This document shows, piece after piece, positions 34,925 to 44,712 of a stretch of DNA of 64,000 bases. Position 1 is the stretch's first letter; the number at the start of each line of letters is the position of its first letter. The DNA is from Planctomycetota bacterium (GTDB taxonomy: Bacteria; Planctomycetota; Planctomycetia; Gemmatales; Gemmataceae): positions 1 to 64,000 of the forward strand of contig JAIOPV010000118.1 in NCBI GenBank assembly GCA_021413735.1, in the 5' to 3' direction. A program made the position numbers and the translations under genes. A model generated the notes under the pieces. That model was not told the origin of the DNA. It worked only from the letters and a program-made list of their open reading frames with translations, and did no database searches.

Positions 34925-35629
34925 TTACATCAGGTTCCTCGGTGGGAACTGAACCGCCCCCGGGAACTGCGAAACGTCGCGAATCACAGCACCAAACAAT
35001 CGGTCGGTCTCCACCGGTCCAAGTTCCTCACACACCCAGACGTAAGCAGCATGGAGGGCGGTGTGCATGTCCGCTGGTGTGATTCGACTCGTAAAGGTGT
35101 TCGATTTCTCATCGGCCCAGGCGTTCAATTCAGCGTAGCTGCCGGGGTCGAGATCGACCTTCTGGAGACGCATGGCCACCCCGGCTCGTGCCGCAGCGGG
35201 AAGGTCTGGTCCAAGACGACGTAACTCGGCAAGCAAACCCGCGAGCAGAGCACCGAAGGCGGACGCCCAACTGTCGATGCGGGCTTCGGGCGCCGGTGCC
35301 TGCGTTGTTCGTGCTCGGGTTGGAGCAGTCACCAAAGCCTCTGCCCCGCCTCTGGTCGGAGCTGGCGCGGCGGGGTCCGGTCCAATCTCGTCCAGATCCG
35401 CAAGCACCCGCAGGCGGTTCATCGCGGCGAACAGTTCTCCAGGTTTCGGCGGTGGGCCGACTGTTTCGGTCAGACGAGTCAGAAACTTCTGAACGGAGAA
35501 CACAGGAATCGCCTGGAATTCCCGGTCGCACAGTTTTACGGCAGCATTGACCATGTCGTCGGGGAGCCGGGTGCGCGACGCATGATACACGATCCGACGG
35601 CGACGCGATGCTTCTTGAGGCGTGACCAT
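34925..35629 (-). CDS. hypothetical protein at the end of the chemosensory operon
   Basis: A 234-aa soluble protein, no family recognised. It consists of two mainly helical parts (about residues 1-85 and 115-225) joined by a Pro/Ala/Thr-rich linker (DPAAPAPTRGGAEALV). The stop of the ammonium transporter lies 3 bp before its ATG, so it is co-translated. No DNA-binding, receiver or transmembrane segment is seen. Position suggests a partner of the transporter or of the CheW proteins. Confidence 0.7.
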   Translation of the reverse strand: MVTPQEASRRRRIVYHASRTRLPDDMVNAAVKLCDREFQAIPVFSVQKFLTRLTETVGPPPKPGELFAAMNRLRVLADLDEIGPDPAAPAPTRGGAEALVTAPTRARTTQAPAPEARIDSWASAFGALLAGLLAELRRLGPDLPAAARAGVAMRLQKVDLDPGSYAELNAWADEKSNTFTSRITPADMHTALHAAYVWVCEELGPVETDRLFGAVIRDVSQFPGAVQFPPRNLM

Positions 35630-35632
35630 GTG

Positions 35633-36925
35633 TCAGTTCCTCCCGACGGGTGCGGTGATTGCGGGGCGAGGTGTGGTGGCGGGCCGTGCCGCCGGAGCAG
35701 TCGTGGTGCTCGCGGTGCCGCCGTGCAGCAACCCATCCTGAAATTCCGGGTAGCCGACTTCCGCGTGTTCCGCATAATCGAGTCCGCGCTGTTCATCGAC
35801 GCTGCCGACTCGAAGTTGCATCCAGCTTCCGATCGCTCGGTACATGATGTAGGCCGTCGGAAACACGAAGATAAACGCGGTGGCGGAACCGAGTAACTGA
35901 ATGCACATCTGGCGAAGGTCCGTCCCGCTTTCCTTGAAGATGCCCACGGCGAGAGTTCCCCAGACGCCACAGAATCCGTGAACCGGGATCGCTCCAACAG
36001 CATCGTCGATCTTGAATGCATCAAGGAACGCTTCGCCTAGCATCATCACGGGCGTGGCAATGAGCCCGATCAGAATCGCTGAACCTGGCGTGATAAACGC
36101 ACACCCGGCCGTGACTGCCACCAACCCACCGAGGCTTCCGTTCACAATCGTCGTGAGCAAAACCGGCTTGCCAAGGACCCCGCACAGGATGAGAGTTGAA
36201 ACTACGGCTGCACATCCTGCGAGGTGCGTGTTCAGTGCGATCTTCCCAATGCTGATGTCTGCTGAGGTGGTGCTTCCCGCGTTGAACCCGAACCAACCGA
36301 GCCACAGCACGAATCCGCCGAGTGCAACGAAGGGCAAGTTGTGACCGGGGATCGGTCGCGGTGTGCCGTCCTTCGCGTATCGCCCGGTGCGCGGCCCGAG
36401 TGCAGCCAACCCCGCGAGGGCACAACACGCACCGACCGTGTGGACGACCGTGGAGCCTGCGAAGTCGATAAACCCGAGTTGCTTCAGCCATCCGTTGTCG
36501 TTCCAGGCCCACGACCCGTAAATCGGGTAGATCAACGTGGTGATGAGGAATGACCCAACCAGATAGGCGTTGAATCGAATTCGCTCGGCCAGCGCTCCGC
36601 TGACAATCGTTGCCGCTGTTGCCGCGAACATCATCTGGAAGAACAGCAGCGTGTATTCGAACGGTTCGCCCGTGTTCACTGCGAACTTGGTTGTGCCATA
36701 CCAGCCGGATGAACTGAGGCCGAACATGACCCCATACCCGACTGCCCAGAACCCCAGAGCTCCAACACACATATCGCAATAATTCTTCATGATGACGTTG
36801 ATGGCGTTCTTCGCCCGGACCATTCCGCTCTCAACGAGCGCGAACCCCGCTTGCATGAAGAACACCAATATCGCTGCTGTCACCACCCAAAGGGTGTTCA
36901 GCAAAACCTGGACTTCTGGCGTCAT
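35633..36925 (-). CDS. amt: ammonium transporter (Amt family)
   Basis: A 430-aa membrane protein with about eleven hydrophobic segments. Amt hallmarks are visible: FFMQAGFALVESGMVRAKN near residue 22, NDNGWLKQLGFIDFAGSTVVH near 145 (with the first conserved pore His after FAGS), FNAGSTTSADISI near 220 and IPVHGFCGVWG near 312 carrying the second pore His region. The C-terminal tail (about residues 375-430) is cytosolic and rich in Ala, Pro and Thr. Its ATG overlaps the double-CheW gene stop (ATGA), which ties its expression to the chemosensory operon instead of to a glnK/PII gene; no PII gene is nearby. Confidence 0.95.
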   Translation of the reverse strand: MTPEVQVLLNTLWVVTAAILVFFMQAGFALVESGMVRAKNAINVIMKNYCDMCVGALGFWAVGYGVMFGLSSSGWYGTTKFAVNTGEPFEYTLLFFQMMFAATAATIVSGALAERIRFNAYLVGSFLITTLIYPIYGSWAWNDNGWLKQLGFIDFAGSTVVHTVGACCALAGLAALGPRTGRYAKDGTPRPIPGHNLPFVALGGFVLWLGWFGFNAGSTTSADISIGKIALNTHLAGCAAVVSTLILCGVLGKPVLLTTIVNGSLGGLVAVTAGCAFITPGSAILIGLIATPVMMLGEAFLDAFKIDDAVGAIPVHGFCGVWGTLAVGIFKESGTDLRQMCIQLLGSATAFIFVFPTAYIMYRAIGSWMQLRVGSVDEQRGLDYAEHAEVGYPEFQDGLLHGGTASTTTAPAARPATTPRPAITAPVGRN

Positions 36926-37971
36926 CTGGTTGCACCTCTCCGTTGTGTGAAAAGCAAGTCCGACCGACCCATTGCGGGATCTGGTTCGGTTTGGGGAGAA
37001 ACGCTGGAGAGGTTGCGTTCCGGACCCGAGGATTGGGCGGTCTCTGGCGAGAGCCGTGCGAGATCAATGAGCGCGATTGTCTGGTCGCCGACTTCAACTG
37101 GCATCACGATTTGCTCGGGATCGCCAGGGAAGGCTCGTTCCGAAGCGAGGTTCGGGATGGGCAGTTTCAGAATCCGCACGCCGCGAGGAATCAGCAGCCC
37201 AATCGGTTCAGCGCTGCCTGGCGAAGCAACCACGGCAACCAAGGACTTCCCCGCTTCAAGTGGTTGTAGACCGAGCCACGCACACAGATCGAGCACGCCA
37301 ATCACCTGATCTCGCCACGGCATGACACCTGTCACGAACGCTGGTGTTCCGGGCACCGGCTTGAATTGCCGCGATTCGACCAACTCCGCGACGAGCGCTG
37401 CTGGCAGCCCAATGCCCCACGCTCGTTCCGCCTCAATTGCGGCAGGTAACGGAATCACCATCAAGCGATCCCGCGATGTGGCAGAGATTCGATGAGGCCA
37501 CGGATTGCTTTGTGGCAATTCGCGGCTCGACCGACCCGTGAAGATCGAGTCCAGATCGAGCCACGGAATAATGTCCGAGTCTATGCGAACGACCGCCGGA
37601 AAATGTTGCGACTGCACCACAGCAGGCATTCGCAGAAAGCTCGCGGACGTAACGATTGTCCCCTGCGATGACTGATTGACCAGCACACCGACCGGTCCGC
37701 TCGGAGTATCGAGGAGGAGCAATTGTGAACCGTGTTGTTCGCCGGTCTCGGAGAAGCCGAGGAGCCCGGCCAAACTGAACACGGGGATATCGCTGGTTCG
37801 CGTTGGCAGCGAACCGACCTGCGGCCATTGATCGACGACCGGCGCGACCTGATCCGCGCGTTCGATGCCACGCACGGACGAAAGGTCGAGCGAGATCCAG
37901 AAATCCCGAACACGGCACTGCGATACTCGGGATTGCTTTGTTTCAACGAGAGCCATGTTTACCTTGGTCAC
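36922..37971 (-). CDS. double CheW-domain protein
   Basis: A 349-aa protein with two CheW-like domains, about residues 20-160 (DFWISLDLSSVRGIE, IPVFSLAGLLGF, GPVGVLVNQSSQG) and 190-330 (LPAALVAELVESR, FVTGVMPWRDQVIGVLDL, EPIGLLIPRGV). CheW domains link receptors to CheA. The GTG start overlaps the CheA stop by GTGA; an ATG at 37956 with AAGG upstream is the alternative and would shorten the protein by five residues. Second adaptor of the operon, next to the ammonium transporter. Confidence 0.82.
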   Translation of the reverse strand: MTKVNMALVETKQSRVSQCRVRDFWISLDLSSVRGIERADQVAPVVDQWPQVGSLPTRTSDIPVFSLAGLLGFSETGEQHGSQLLLLDTPSGPVGVLVNQSSQGTIVTSASFLRMPAVVQSQHFPAVVRIDSDIIPWLDLDSIFTGRSSRELPQSNPWPHRISATSRDRLMVIPLPAAIEAERAWGIGLPAALVAELVESRQFKPVPGTPAFVTGVMPWRDQVIGVLDLCAWLGLQPLEAGKSLVAVVASPGSAEPIGLLIPRGVRILKLPIPNLASERAFPGDPEQIVMPVEVGDQTIALIDLARLSPETAQSSGPERNLSSVSPQTEPDPAMGRSDLLFTQRRGATR

Positions 37972-40364
37972 GCTGGAACAGGAGCCGAGGCCGCTTCACG
38001 GAGAACGCGGAGCAACTCGGCAGGTTGATACGGCTTCACGAGGTAGGCCGTCGCACCGAGTTCCATTGCCTTGCTGCGGTGTTTATCGCCTGCTCGCGAT
38101 GTCAGCATCACCACGGGTATGTGACGGTGAGCGGGGTTCGCTCGAATCGTCGAGAGCAGTTCGTAGCCGTCCATTCGCGGCATTTCGACATCGAGCAACA
38201 CGACGTCCGGCAAGCGCTCGGTGTGGTGAAGCACATCGAGAGCATCGAGTCCGTCTTTCGCGGTGTGCGCATTCAATCCAGCGTCACGCAACTGCCCAGC
38301 CACGAACCGCCGAACACTTGGCGAATCGTCCACCACCAACACGAGCAACTGTTCGGACAGAGCGGTTCGAGCCGCCTGTGTGCGAGAAGGTGTTGCGAGA
38401 TTCGGACGAGCGGCACGAACCGGGATGCACAGTTCGGTTGGATCGAGAATCAGCACGACGGAACCATCGCCCATCAGAGTCGCACCCGCGATTCCGGGGG
38501 CGTGGCGAACGTGTGTTCCCAGCGACTTCACAACCACTTCACGACCACCCACGATTCGGTCGAGGACCACCACATAGCGTCGATCCGCGACGTTCACGAC
38601 AACCGCCGGGGGACGCGGCGATTGCTCGCTTGCGCCTCGCAAACTCAGCCGCTTGGCCAGCGTGAACATCGGTAGCGTTTCGTCGCCCAACCGCACGACA
38701 TCCTGCCCGCCGATCTTGCTGCACTGCTCAGGATCGAGCCTCAGAATCTGTGTGATCGATCCCAGCGGCAACGCGAATGTCTGCCCTTCCGCATCCACCA
38801 TCAGCGCCCGGATGACGGCGAGCGTCAGCGGCAATCGCACAGTGAACGTCGTTCCTTCGCCGGGTGTTGACGCCAGCGAAACGGTGCCCTTCAACCGTTC
38901 GACCATCACCTTGACGATGTCTAACCCCACGCCGCGACCGGAAATCTCACTGACTTGCTGTGCCGTGCTGAACCCTGTTTGGAAGAGGAGATCTCGGAGT
39001 TCTTCGGGAGCGGCGATCGCAGCGGCTTCGGCCGAGAGGAACCCGCGTGCCACAGCGACAACCCGAATCGCTTCGGTATCAATGCCGCGTCCATCGTCGC
39101 TGACGCGAATCACGATCTGCGTGCTTTCGTGCGACGCCTGCACGCGGATCGTTCCAGTTGCGGGCTTGCCGGCAACTTCGCGAGTTGCGGCGTCCTCGAT
39201 TCCGTGGTCGATGGCGTTCCGCAGCAAGTGCAAGAGCGGTTCGCTCATCTCGTCGAGAACGGTTTTGTCGAGGTCTGTGCTCTCACCTTCCAGCACGAGG
39301 CGAACTTGCTTGCCAAGACCGTTAGCCGTGTGGCGAACCGTGCGGTGCAAGCGGCTCGACAGGTGGGCCAGCGGGACCATCCGGACCCGCATCAGTTTGT
39401 CTTGCATTTCCCCCGTGAGTCGCGATTGGCGCACGAGGTAGCCATCAAACTCGCCGGTCAGTCCGGAAAGCTCTTGCGACACCGTAATGATGTCGGTCGA
39501 GGTTTCGGCCAGTTCGCGGATCATCAGGTGGAAGTCGGTGTAGCGGTCGAATTCCAACCCGTCGAAGCCGTGTGTCGTGGTGTGCGACCCGATGCGATTC
39601 GTGAGTCGATTGCTTCCAAGCGCGCGGGCTTCGTACTGAGTTTCGAGCTTGCTCGTCGCACGCCGCAACCGCTCGGCGCTGAGTTCGAGTTCCTGAAAGA
39701 GCCGGCTCAGTTTGCCGAGTTGTTGCTCAAAACCCGATCGGCTGATGACGAGTTCGCCGACGAGGTTCACCACCTCGTCGATGCGTGCGATGGGGACACG
39801 CAAACCTTCGCCAGCGGCCCGCACTGCGGCCGCATCGGTGGCAACCGACGGTGGTTCGCTCGCGACCGGAACGACGATTCTTGGTTCATCGTTTTGTGTC
39901 GCAGGAGCGGAACTGCCAGAAACCCGAGCAGCTTCAACTGCCGCGAGGAATCGCGGAGAAAGCTCAGCGACGAGTGCCTCCCCTGCCCGACCTGCGGCGA
40001 GGTCTTCAAGTGCATCGTGAGCATCAAACAGCAGGCTAATTTCATTCGGGTTCGCCGAGCGTGCGTTCTCGAACAGCACATCGAGCAAATCTTCGGCGCG
40101 ATGTGCAAGCGTCGCGATCTGCGGGAACCCGACCGATGCCGCTGCACCTTTCAGTGTGTGGGCAGCGCGGCGAATCTCCTGCAAGTATTCCTTGTTCGCC
40201 GGTTGCTGTTGGTACAGTGGCAGCGTGCGACCAAGGACCGCGAGGTGTTCCTCGGCTTCCGCAGTGAACACTTCGAGAATCTCGGGCGAGATCGCCGCGA
40301 ACGCGTCGGGGGCGTCTCCGAACGTAGGGAACTCGGGTTCGTCGGCGTCATTCGGCAAAGACAT
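37968..40364 (-). CDS. cheA: CheA-type hybrid histidine kinase with C-terminal receiver
   Basis: A 798-aa protein: N-terminal Hpt domain with the phosphorylatable His69 in RRAAHTLKGAAASVG, helical dimerisation region (about 190-320), HATPase domain (LLHLLRNAIDHGIED N-box, SDDGRGIDTEAI, GRGVGLDIVKVM, TPGEGTTF; about 340-525), CheW-like domain (about 530-660) and a receiver (about 680-798: VLVVDDSPSVRRF, VVLLDVEMPRMDGYE, VVMLTSRAGD, YLVKPYQP). No P2 domain for CheY docking is obvious. CheA-REC hybrids occur in Pil-Chp, Frz and cyanobacterial Tax systems that run surface motility or other outputs rather than flagella. Confidence 0.93.
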   Translation of the reverse strand: MSLPNDADEPEFPTFGDAPDAFAAISPEILEVFTAEAEEHLAVLGRTLPLYQQQPANKEYLQEIRRAAHTLKGAAASVGFPQIATLAHRAEDLLDVLFENARSANPNEISLLFDAHDALEDLAAGRAGEALVAELSPRFLAAVEAARVSGSSAPATQNDEPRIVVPVASEPPSVATDAAAVRAAGEGLRVPIARIDEVVNLVGELVISRSGFEQQLGKLSRLFQELELSAERLRRATSKLETQYEARALGSNRLTNRIGSHTTTHGFDGLEFDRYTDFHLMIRELAETSTDIITVSQELSGLTGEFDGYLVRQSRLTGEMQDKLMRVRMVPLAHLSSRLHRTVRHTANGLGKQVRLVLEGESTDLDKTVLDEMSEPLLHLLRNAIDHGIEDAATREVAGKPATGTIRVQASHESTQIVIRVSDDGRGIDTEAIRVVAVARGFLSAEAAAIAAPEELRDLLFQTGFSTAQQVSEISGRGVGLDIVKVMVERLKGTVSLASTPGEGTTFTVRLPLTLAVIRALMVDAEGQTFALPLGSITQILRLDPEQCSKIGGQDVVRLGDETLPMFTLAKRLSLRGASEQSPRPPAVVVNVADRRYVVVLDRIVGGREVVVKSLGTHVRHAPGIAGATLMGDGSVVLILDPTELCIPVRAARPNLATPSRTQAARTALSEQLLVLVVDDSPSVRRFVAGQLRDAGLNAHTAKDGLDALDVLHHTERLPDVVLLDVEMPRMDGYELLSTIRANPAHRHIPVVMLTSRAGDKHRSKAMELGATAYLVKPYQPAELLRVLREAASAPVPA

Positions 40365-40420
40365 CTCAACCGCTCCGGAAAGTCAAACGGGGTGGCGACG
40401 AGGCATCGACAGGGCGCGGT

Positions 40421-42754
40421 TCACGTTCCCGCGACCATGCGACCGCCACCCACGACGACCGGAACAGCTTTGCCATTCGCACGACCCGACCACTTGGCGT
40501 TCGTGTCGTATCCATTCAGCTCGACTTTCGGAGCGGGTGCCCCGGGCAACCGGAAGGTTGCAACCGACTCCCGAAGACCATCCGCGAGACTCGCAAGTCC
40601 CTGCACCGCGTCGGCCGCTTGCTTCGTGCCGGTTGCGGTATCCTGCGTGATGCTCGAAATCTCGATCATCGCTTCCGTGACACCTTCCGACGCCCGAGCT
40701 TGCTGCGTCGCCGCGTGAGAAATCTGCTGGATCAGTTCGGCGAGCTTGTTCGACACACCCTCAATCTCGTCGAGCGCCTGACCGGCTTGCCCCGCGAGTT
40801 TCGACCCCTCGACGACTTCCTGAATACCCTTTTCCATCGCACCGACCGCTTCGTTCGTTTCGCTTTGAATCGACTTCACCAGCGCCGCGATCTTCTTGGT
40901 CGCCTCTGTGGAGCGGTCGGCCAACCGCTCGACTTCTTCAGCAACCACCGCGAAACCGCGGCCGGCCTCGCCTGCCATCGCAGCCTGGATGGAAGCGTTG
41001 AGCGCGAGAATACTCGTTCGATCCGCGATGTCGTCGATGAGTTGCGTGATCTGTCCAATCTCCTGGCTCGACTCGCCGAGCCGCTTGATACGCTTGGCGG
41101 TTTCTTGCACCTGATCTCGAATGCGGTCCATACCCGTAATCGTGTTCTTCACGGACACGTTACCTTGACGGGCATTCTGGAGAGCTTGGCGAGCAACAGT
41201 CGCGGACTGGGCGGCGTTGTCGGAAACCTGGTGAATCGAGACCGACATTGCTTCAACGGCCTTCGATGTCGTGGCAATCTTGACGGCTTGTTGTTCGGCA
41301 CCGCCAGCGAGTTGTTGCGTCGAAGTATAGATGTCGCCGGCAGACCCGGTCACTTCGATCGTGGCGCGTTGCACGCTGCCGATAACCCCGCGAAGTTGAT
41401 CGAGCATGTAGTTGAACGAGTCGGCGATGGCACCCGTCACGTCGGCGGTCACTTCGGCTTCCTTGGTGAGATCGCCTTCCGCGACGCCAGCCACTTCTTC
41501 GAGTAACCGCTGAATCGACGTCTGAATCTGGTCGCGTTCTTCCTGCGATTGCATCAGGCTCAGGGTGTTGTCGAGCATCGCGTTCAGCGTGAAGGCGAGG
41601 TCGCCGAGTTCATCCTGCGACGTGACCGTTGCGCGAGCGTTCACGTTCCCGATGCCAATCTCGGCGAGCACGCCCTTGACTTCGCCGAGTTGCTGAGTGA
41701 TGCCACTCGCGATGCCGTACACGAGCGCACTGGCGAGAAGCAGCACGATCACGATGAACACGGCGGTGCCATAGAGTCGCGTCGAGAACACCTCGTAACG
41801 TGCCGTCAACATGCTGCGAAGTACGGGCATGTCTTCGTCGTTGACCTTCTGATACGCGGCGAGGGCGTTTGATCCCTTCTCCCAAACGTCGGCGGGCGGA
41901 ACGGTGATCGCGGCTTTCTCCTCGACAGTGGGCGCTTCCACGAACTTGGTCTGAACCAGAGTAACGAACGCATCAGCGGCAGCGGTGGCTTCGGCGAACT
42001 TCGGAGCGAGCTTGTTGTAAGCGTTCGCGTCGCGGTCCTTGAGGATCGTCACGTTGCCGTCGTAGTTCGATCGTGCTGCCGCGACCTGTCCGAGAAGTTG
42101 CGAGAGCTTGTACCGATCTTGGAGCGTGATCTCTTTCTTTGCAGCAATTTCGAGGGCGAGGGCGCGTGTCTGGCCCACGAAATCGATCAACGATGTGGTT
42201 CGCAGCGTCAAGTTGTCTTGCAGGTAGTACGTAACGAGAATCGGGTCGAGAATCAGGTTGGACTTTTCACTCACCGCGACTTGGATTGTTGCCAGATCGG
42301 TGAGGATTTTCGTGTGACGCTCGGCAGCATCCTCGGGCTTCATGTCGGTCGCACGATCCGCGAGCGAAGCCCAATCCGACTTCACTTTTTTCCACTGCTC
42401 GCTCGTGCCGAACAGCGATCCGCTCTTCGCGTCGGCTGCGTCTTCGACCTTGATGGCTTCATCAATCCGGTTGCGGCTCTCCGCGAGTCGCGAGCGGAAA
42501 TACGCCTTCTCTGTTTGATCGCCTCGCACGGAGGCGTCCACCATTGTGCGGTAAGCAGTGATCTGGTCGTTGAGTTTGTTCAACGGTTCGATGTGGTCGA
42601 GGCCGTTCAGTTCTGCCTTGAGGAACCCGCCATCGTAGCTGAGGGCGCTAATGTAAAAGCCCGCCAGTGCAACCGCGGGTAGACCAAGCGCAAGCGCGAT
42701 GACCACCAGCTTCTGCCACATCTTTATCAGAGTGAACCGTTCAACCAGTCTCAT
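40421..42754 (-). CDS. methyl-accepting chemotaxis-type transducer
   Basis: A 777-aa receptor. TM1 at about residues 15-37 (LVVIALALGLPAVALAGFYI), a roughly 290-residue helical periplasmic sensor with no known small-molecule pocket motif, TM2 at about 326-350 (TAVFIVIVLLLASALVYGIA), HAMP at about 350-405, then a long cytoplasmic signalling coil whose hairpin tip reads EVERLADRSTEATKKI and IQAAMAGEAGRGFAVVAEE (about 590-615). GGAG precedes the ATG. Same operon as CheA and CheW proteins. No CheR or CheB is encoded in the window, so methylation-based adaptation is not assured. Confidence 0.93.
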   Translation of the reverse strand: MRLVERFTLIKMWQKLVVIALALGLPAVALAGFYISALSYDGGFLKAELNGLDHIEPLNKLNDQITAYRTMVDASVRGDQTEKAYFRSRLAESRNRIDEAIKVEDAADAKSGSLFGTSEQWKKVKSDWASLADRATDMKPEDAAERHTKILTDLATIQVAVSEKSNLILDPILVTYYLQDNLTLRTTSLIDFVGQTRALALEIAAKKEITLQDRYKLSQLLGQVAAARSNYDGNVTILKDRDANAYNKLAPKFAEATAAADAFVTLVQTKFVEAPTVEEKAAITVPPADVWEKGSNALAAYQKVNDEDMPVLRSMLTARYEVFSTRLYGTAVFIVIVLLLASALVYGIASGITQQLGEVKGVLAEIGIGNVNARATVTSQDELGDLAFTLNAMLDNTLSLMQSQEERDQIQTSIQRLLEEVAGVAEGDLTKEAEVTADVTGAIADSFNYMLDQLRGVIGSVQRATIEVTGSAGDIYTSTQQLAGGAEQQAVKIATTSKAVEAMSVSIHQVSDNAAQSATVARQALQNARQGNVSVKNTITGMDRIRDQVQETAKRIKRLGESSQEIGQITQLIDDIADRTSILALNASIQAAMAGEAGRGFAVVAEEVERLADRSTEATKKIAALVKSIQSETNEAVGAMEKGIQEVVEGSKLAGQAGQALDEIEGVSNKLAELIQQISHAATQQARASEGVTEAMIEISSITQDTATGTKQAADAVQGLASLADGLRESVATFRLPGAPAPKVELNGYDTNAKWSGRANGKAVPVVVGGGRMVAGT

Positions 42755-42981
42755 CGCGAAAGCTCCAGTGGTGATTCAGTTTTTCGAGTTCGACATTTCA
42801 AGTTCCACGTTGAAGACCGAAGGCTCTTGGCCGTCGTCTCGAAACGTGAATTACCAGTTTGTGTTGGTAGCTGGCCTCTGTGAGACCGGTCTTTGGTGTT
42901 GTTCAAGCTCTCCAGGGTCACAGACCCCCGGCTCCGATTCGAAACCGACGTTCAACGCTTTCAAGCTCCTGAACCCAGCGA

Positions 42982-44685
42982 TCACGCCGATCCGAAAGGA
43001 AGGAATTCGGGCGAGAGCAGGAGCCGATCAGGAACAAGCACAACGACCTGTCGCCGATCCATTCCGGCAACTCCCGCCATGTACGCGGAACAGCGAGCCA
43101 CAATTGGGGCGGCCGGCATTCGAACCTCATCAGGCGGAATCGCACGAATGCCGCGAACTCGGTCCACGAGAAGTCCAGCTGACAAATCCCCACCGGGAGC
43201 GGTCACGACCATCAGGCGGCGATCCTGTCCAGGCATGCCGGGTTCCTCGTCGAGAAACGCTCGCATGTCCACCATCGAAACGATGCCGCCGCGGATATTC
43301 GCAACTCCAACCAACCAATCAGGCGAACCCGGCAGCGGAGTCGACACCGGCGGCCGACCAATCTCACGGACCGAGTTCAGCGGGAACGCATACTCGGTGT
43401 CGGCCACCGCGAAGACGACGTAGGAGTGTTCCGGGTTTCGTTGCGTTGTGGCGGTCGGCGCTGCGGCTGCGTCGGCCACGGCACTTTGCGGATCGAACGC
43501 CACTTCCTGCACGAATCGTTCGAGAATGCTGTGGCTATCGGCGGCGCTGAGTTCGGCCTTGGCTCGCAACTCAGCCCGACACTCCCCGACCGTGTCCTCA
43601 GCAACCGCCGCGAAGTCTTCGGTTCCGGGCAGCGTGGGTCGAAGCGTCAACGGCAACTCGAACGCGGCACCGGCTTCAATCCGATCCGTTTGTGCGAACA
43701 CGACTCGCGAGAGTGCGTCGAAACCTTCCGGTTCAGGAGTGATGTTCCAACCAGTTGGGATCGTCACGCGAAGTCCAACCATGCGTGCGGGAGCAGCCCC
43801 TTCGTTCCGCACGATGACCCTTAATGCGTGATCCTGATTCACACGCCACTGCGTTGGTCCGTCGAATGTTACTGCCAGTTTTGGGATCGTGACGGCACAC
43901 GCGACCTCAACCGCTTCCGTAACCTCCGGGTTTGCCGTTACAACCCCACGCAGACCACCCGCACCCGGAAGCCGTCCGGCTACCTGAACCGTGGAGGTCG
44001 TCTCGCCTTGTACTGGGATTACGCCGAACGCAACGACTTCTTCACTGAGAACCGCGAGTCCGTCGGTCGCGGAAATCCGAACCTCGACATTGCGAAGCGG
44101 ACACGTCCCGGTGTTCCGAACTTTCAGCGTGAACGCAGCTCCTGCACCGACCTCCACACCGTCTGGCCCTGCGAACTCCAGCGTTACCGCAGGACGCACA
44201 AGGGGAACATCGACACTCGTTCGCGTCGTGTAGCTGGTCCGGAACGTGGCCTGTCCGTGATCGGACCAATCCGCTGCGTTGGTCGCCACCGCCTTGATTC
44301 GGATAGGAATTTTCGTGCCAATCGCGGCTTTCCCGAACTTCCAGATCAGCGTGCGGGCTCGCGATGTGGTGATCGCGGGATCGGTGGCAAGGACCTTGAG
44401 ACCAGCGGGAATGTCGTGTTCGACCTGCACGTCGCTCGCCGCGACTCTTGATCCAAGCGTGACGACGGCTCCATACAGGAATGGCTCGCCCGTCGTCTGC
44501 GTGACCGGAGGACGTGGACTAACAACAGACGGTGGAGGAACGGGAGCGGGAATTGCGATGGCCGGAGGTGGATCAGCTTCAACAGGGGCGAGCATCCCGC
44601 TGAGGTCCGGAGCTTCAGGTGATTCGTCGGCACCCATCCATTCGGGCAAGCCGTCCGAATCGTCCGCAGGATCAGTAGGTGGCAT
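42982..44685 (-). CDS. CheW domain protein with N-terminal DUF11/CARDB-like repeats
   Basis: A 567-aa protein of unusual make-up. After a Pro-rich acidic start (residues 1-65) come three or so immunoglobulin-like beta domains of DUF11/CARDB type: VTLGSRVAASDVQVEHDIP, FTLKVRNTGTCPLRNVEVR and LRVIVRNEGAAPARMVGLR, each with the NxG plus LxxVxV pattern (about 65-400). The C-terminal 150 residues are a CheW domain (SYVVFAVADTEYAFPL, WLVGVANIRGGIVSMVDMR, GLLVDRVRGIRAIP). No signal peptide or membrane segment is seen, so the beta repeats, normally extracellular, would be cytoplasmic. The gene lies between the CheY-like regulator and the MCP. Confidence 0.8.
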   Translation of the reverse strand: MPPTDPADDSDGLPEWMGADESPEAPDLSGMLAPVEADPPPAIAIPAPVPPPSVVSPRPPVTQTTGEPFLYGAVVTLGSRVAASDVQVEHDIPAGLKVLATDPAITTSRARTLIWKFGKAAIGTKIPIRIKAVATNAADWSDHGQATFRTSYTTRTSVDVPLVRPAVTLEFAGPDGVEVGAGAAFTLKVRNTGTCPLRNVEVRISATDGLAVLSEEVVAFGVIPVQGETTSTVQVAGRLPGAGGLRGVVTANPEVTEAVEVACAVTIPKLAVTFDGPTQWRVNQDHALRVIVRNEGAAPARMVGLRVTIPTGWNITPEPEGFDALSRVVFAQTDRIEAGAAFELPLTLRPTLPGTEDFAAVAEDTVGECRAELRAKAELSAADSHSILERFVQEVAFDPQSAVADAAAAPTATTQRNPEHSYVVFAVADTEYAFPLNSVREIGRPPVSTPLPGSPDWLVGVANIRGGIVSMVDMRAFLDEEPGMPGQDRRLMVVTAPGGDLSAGLLVDRVRGIRAIPPDEVRMPAAPIVARCSAYMAGVAGMDRRQVVVLVPDRLLLSPEFLPFGSA

Positions 44686-44712
44686 GGGCGACAGTCATCT
44701 CCGGGGTGTGCG

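Noticed and set aside
38955-40718. Plus-strand 587-codon frame opposite CheA
   Set aside because: Shadow of the CheA gene, whose Hpt, ATPase, CheW and receiver motifs are all on the minus strand.
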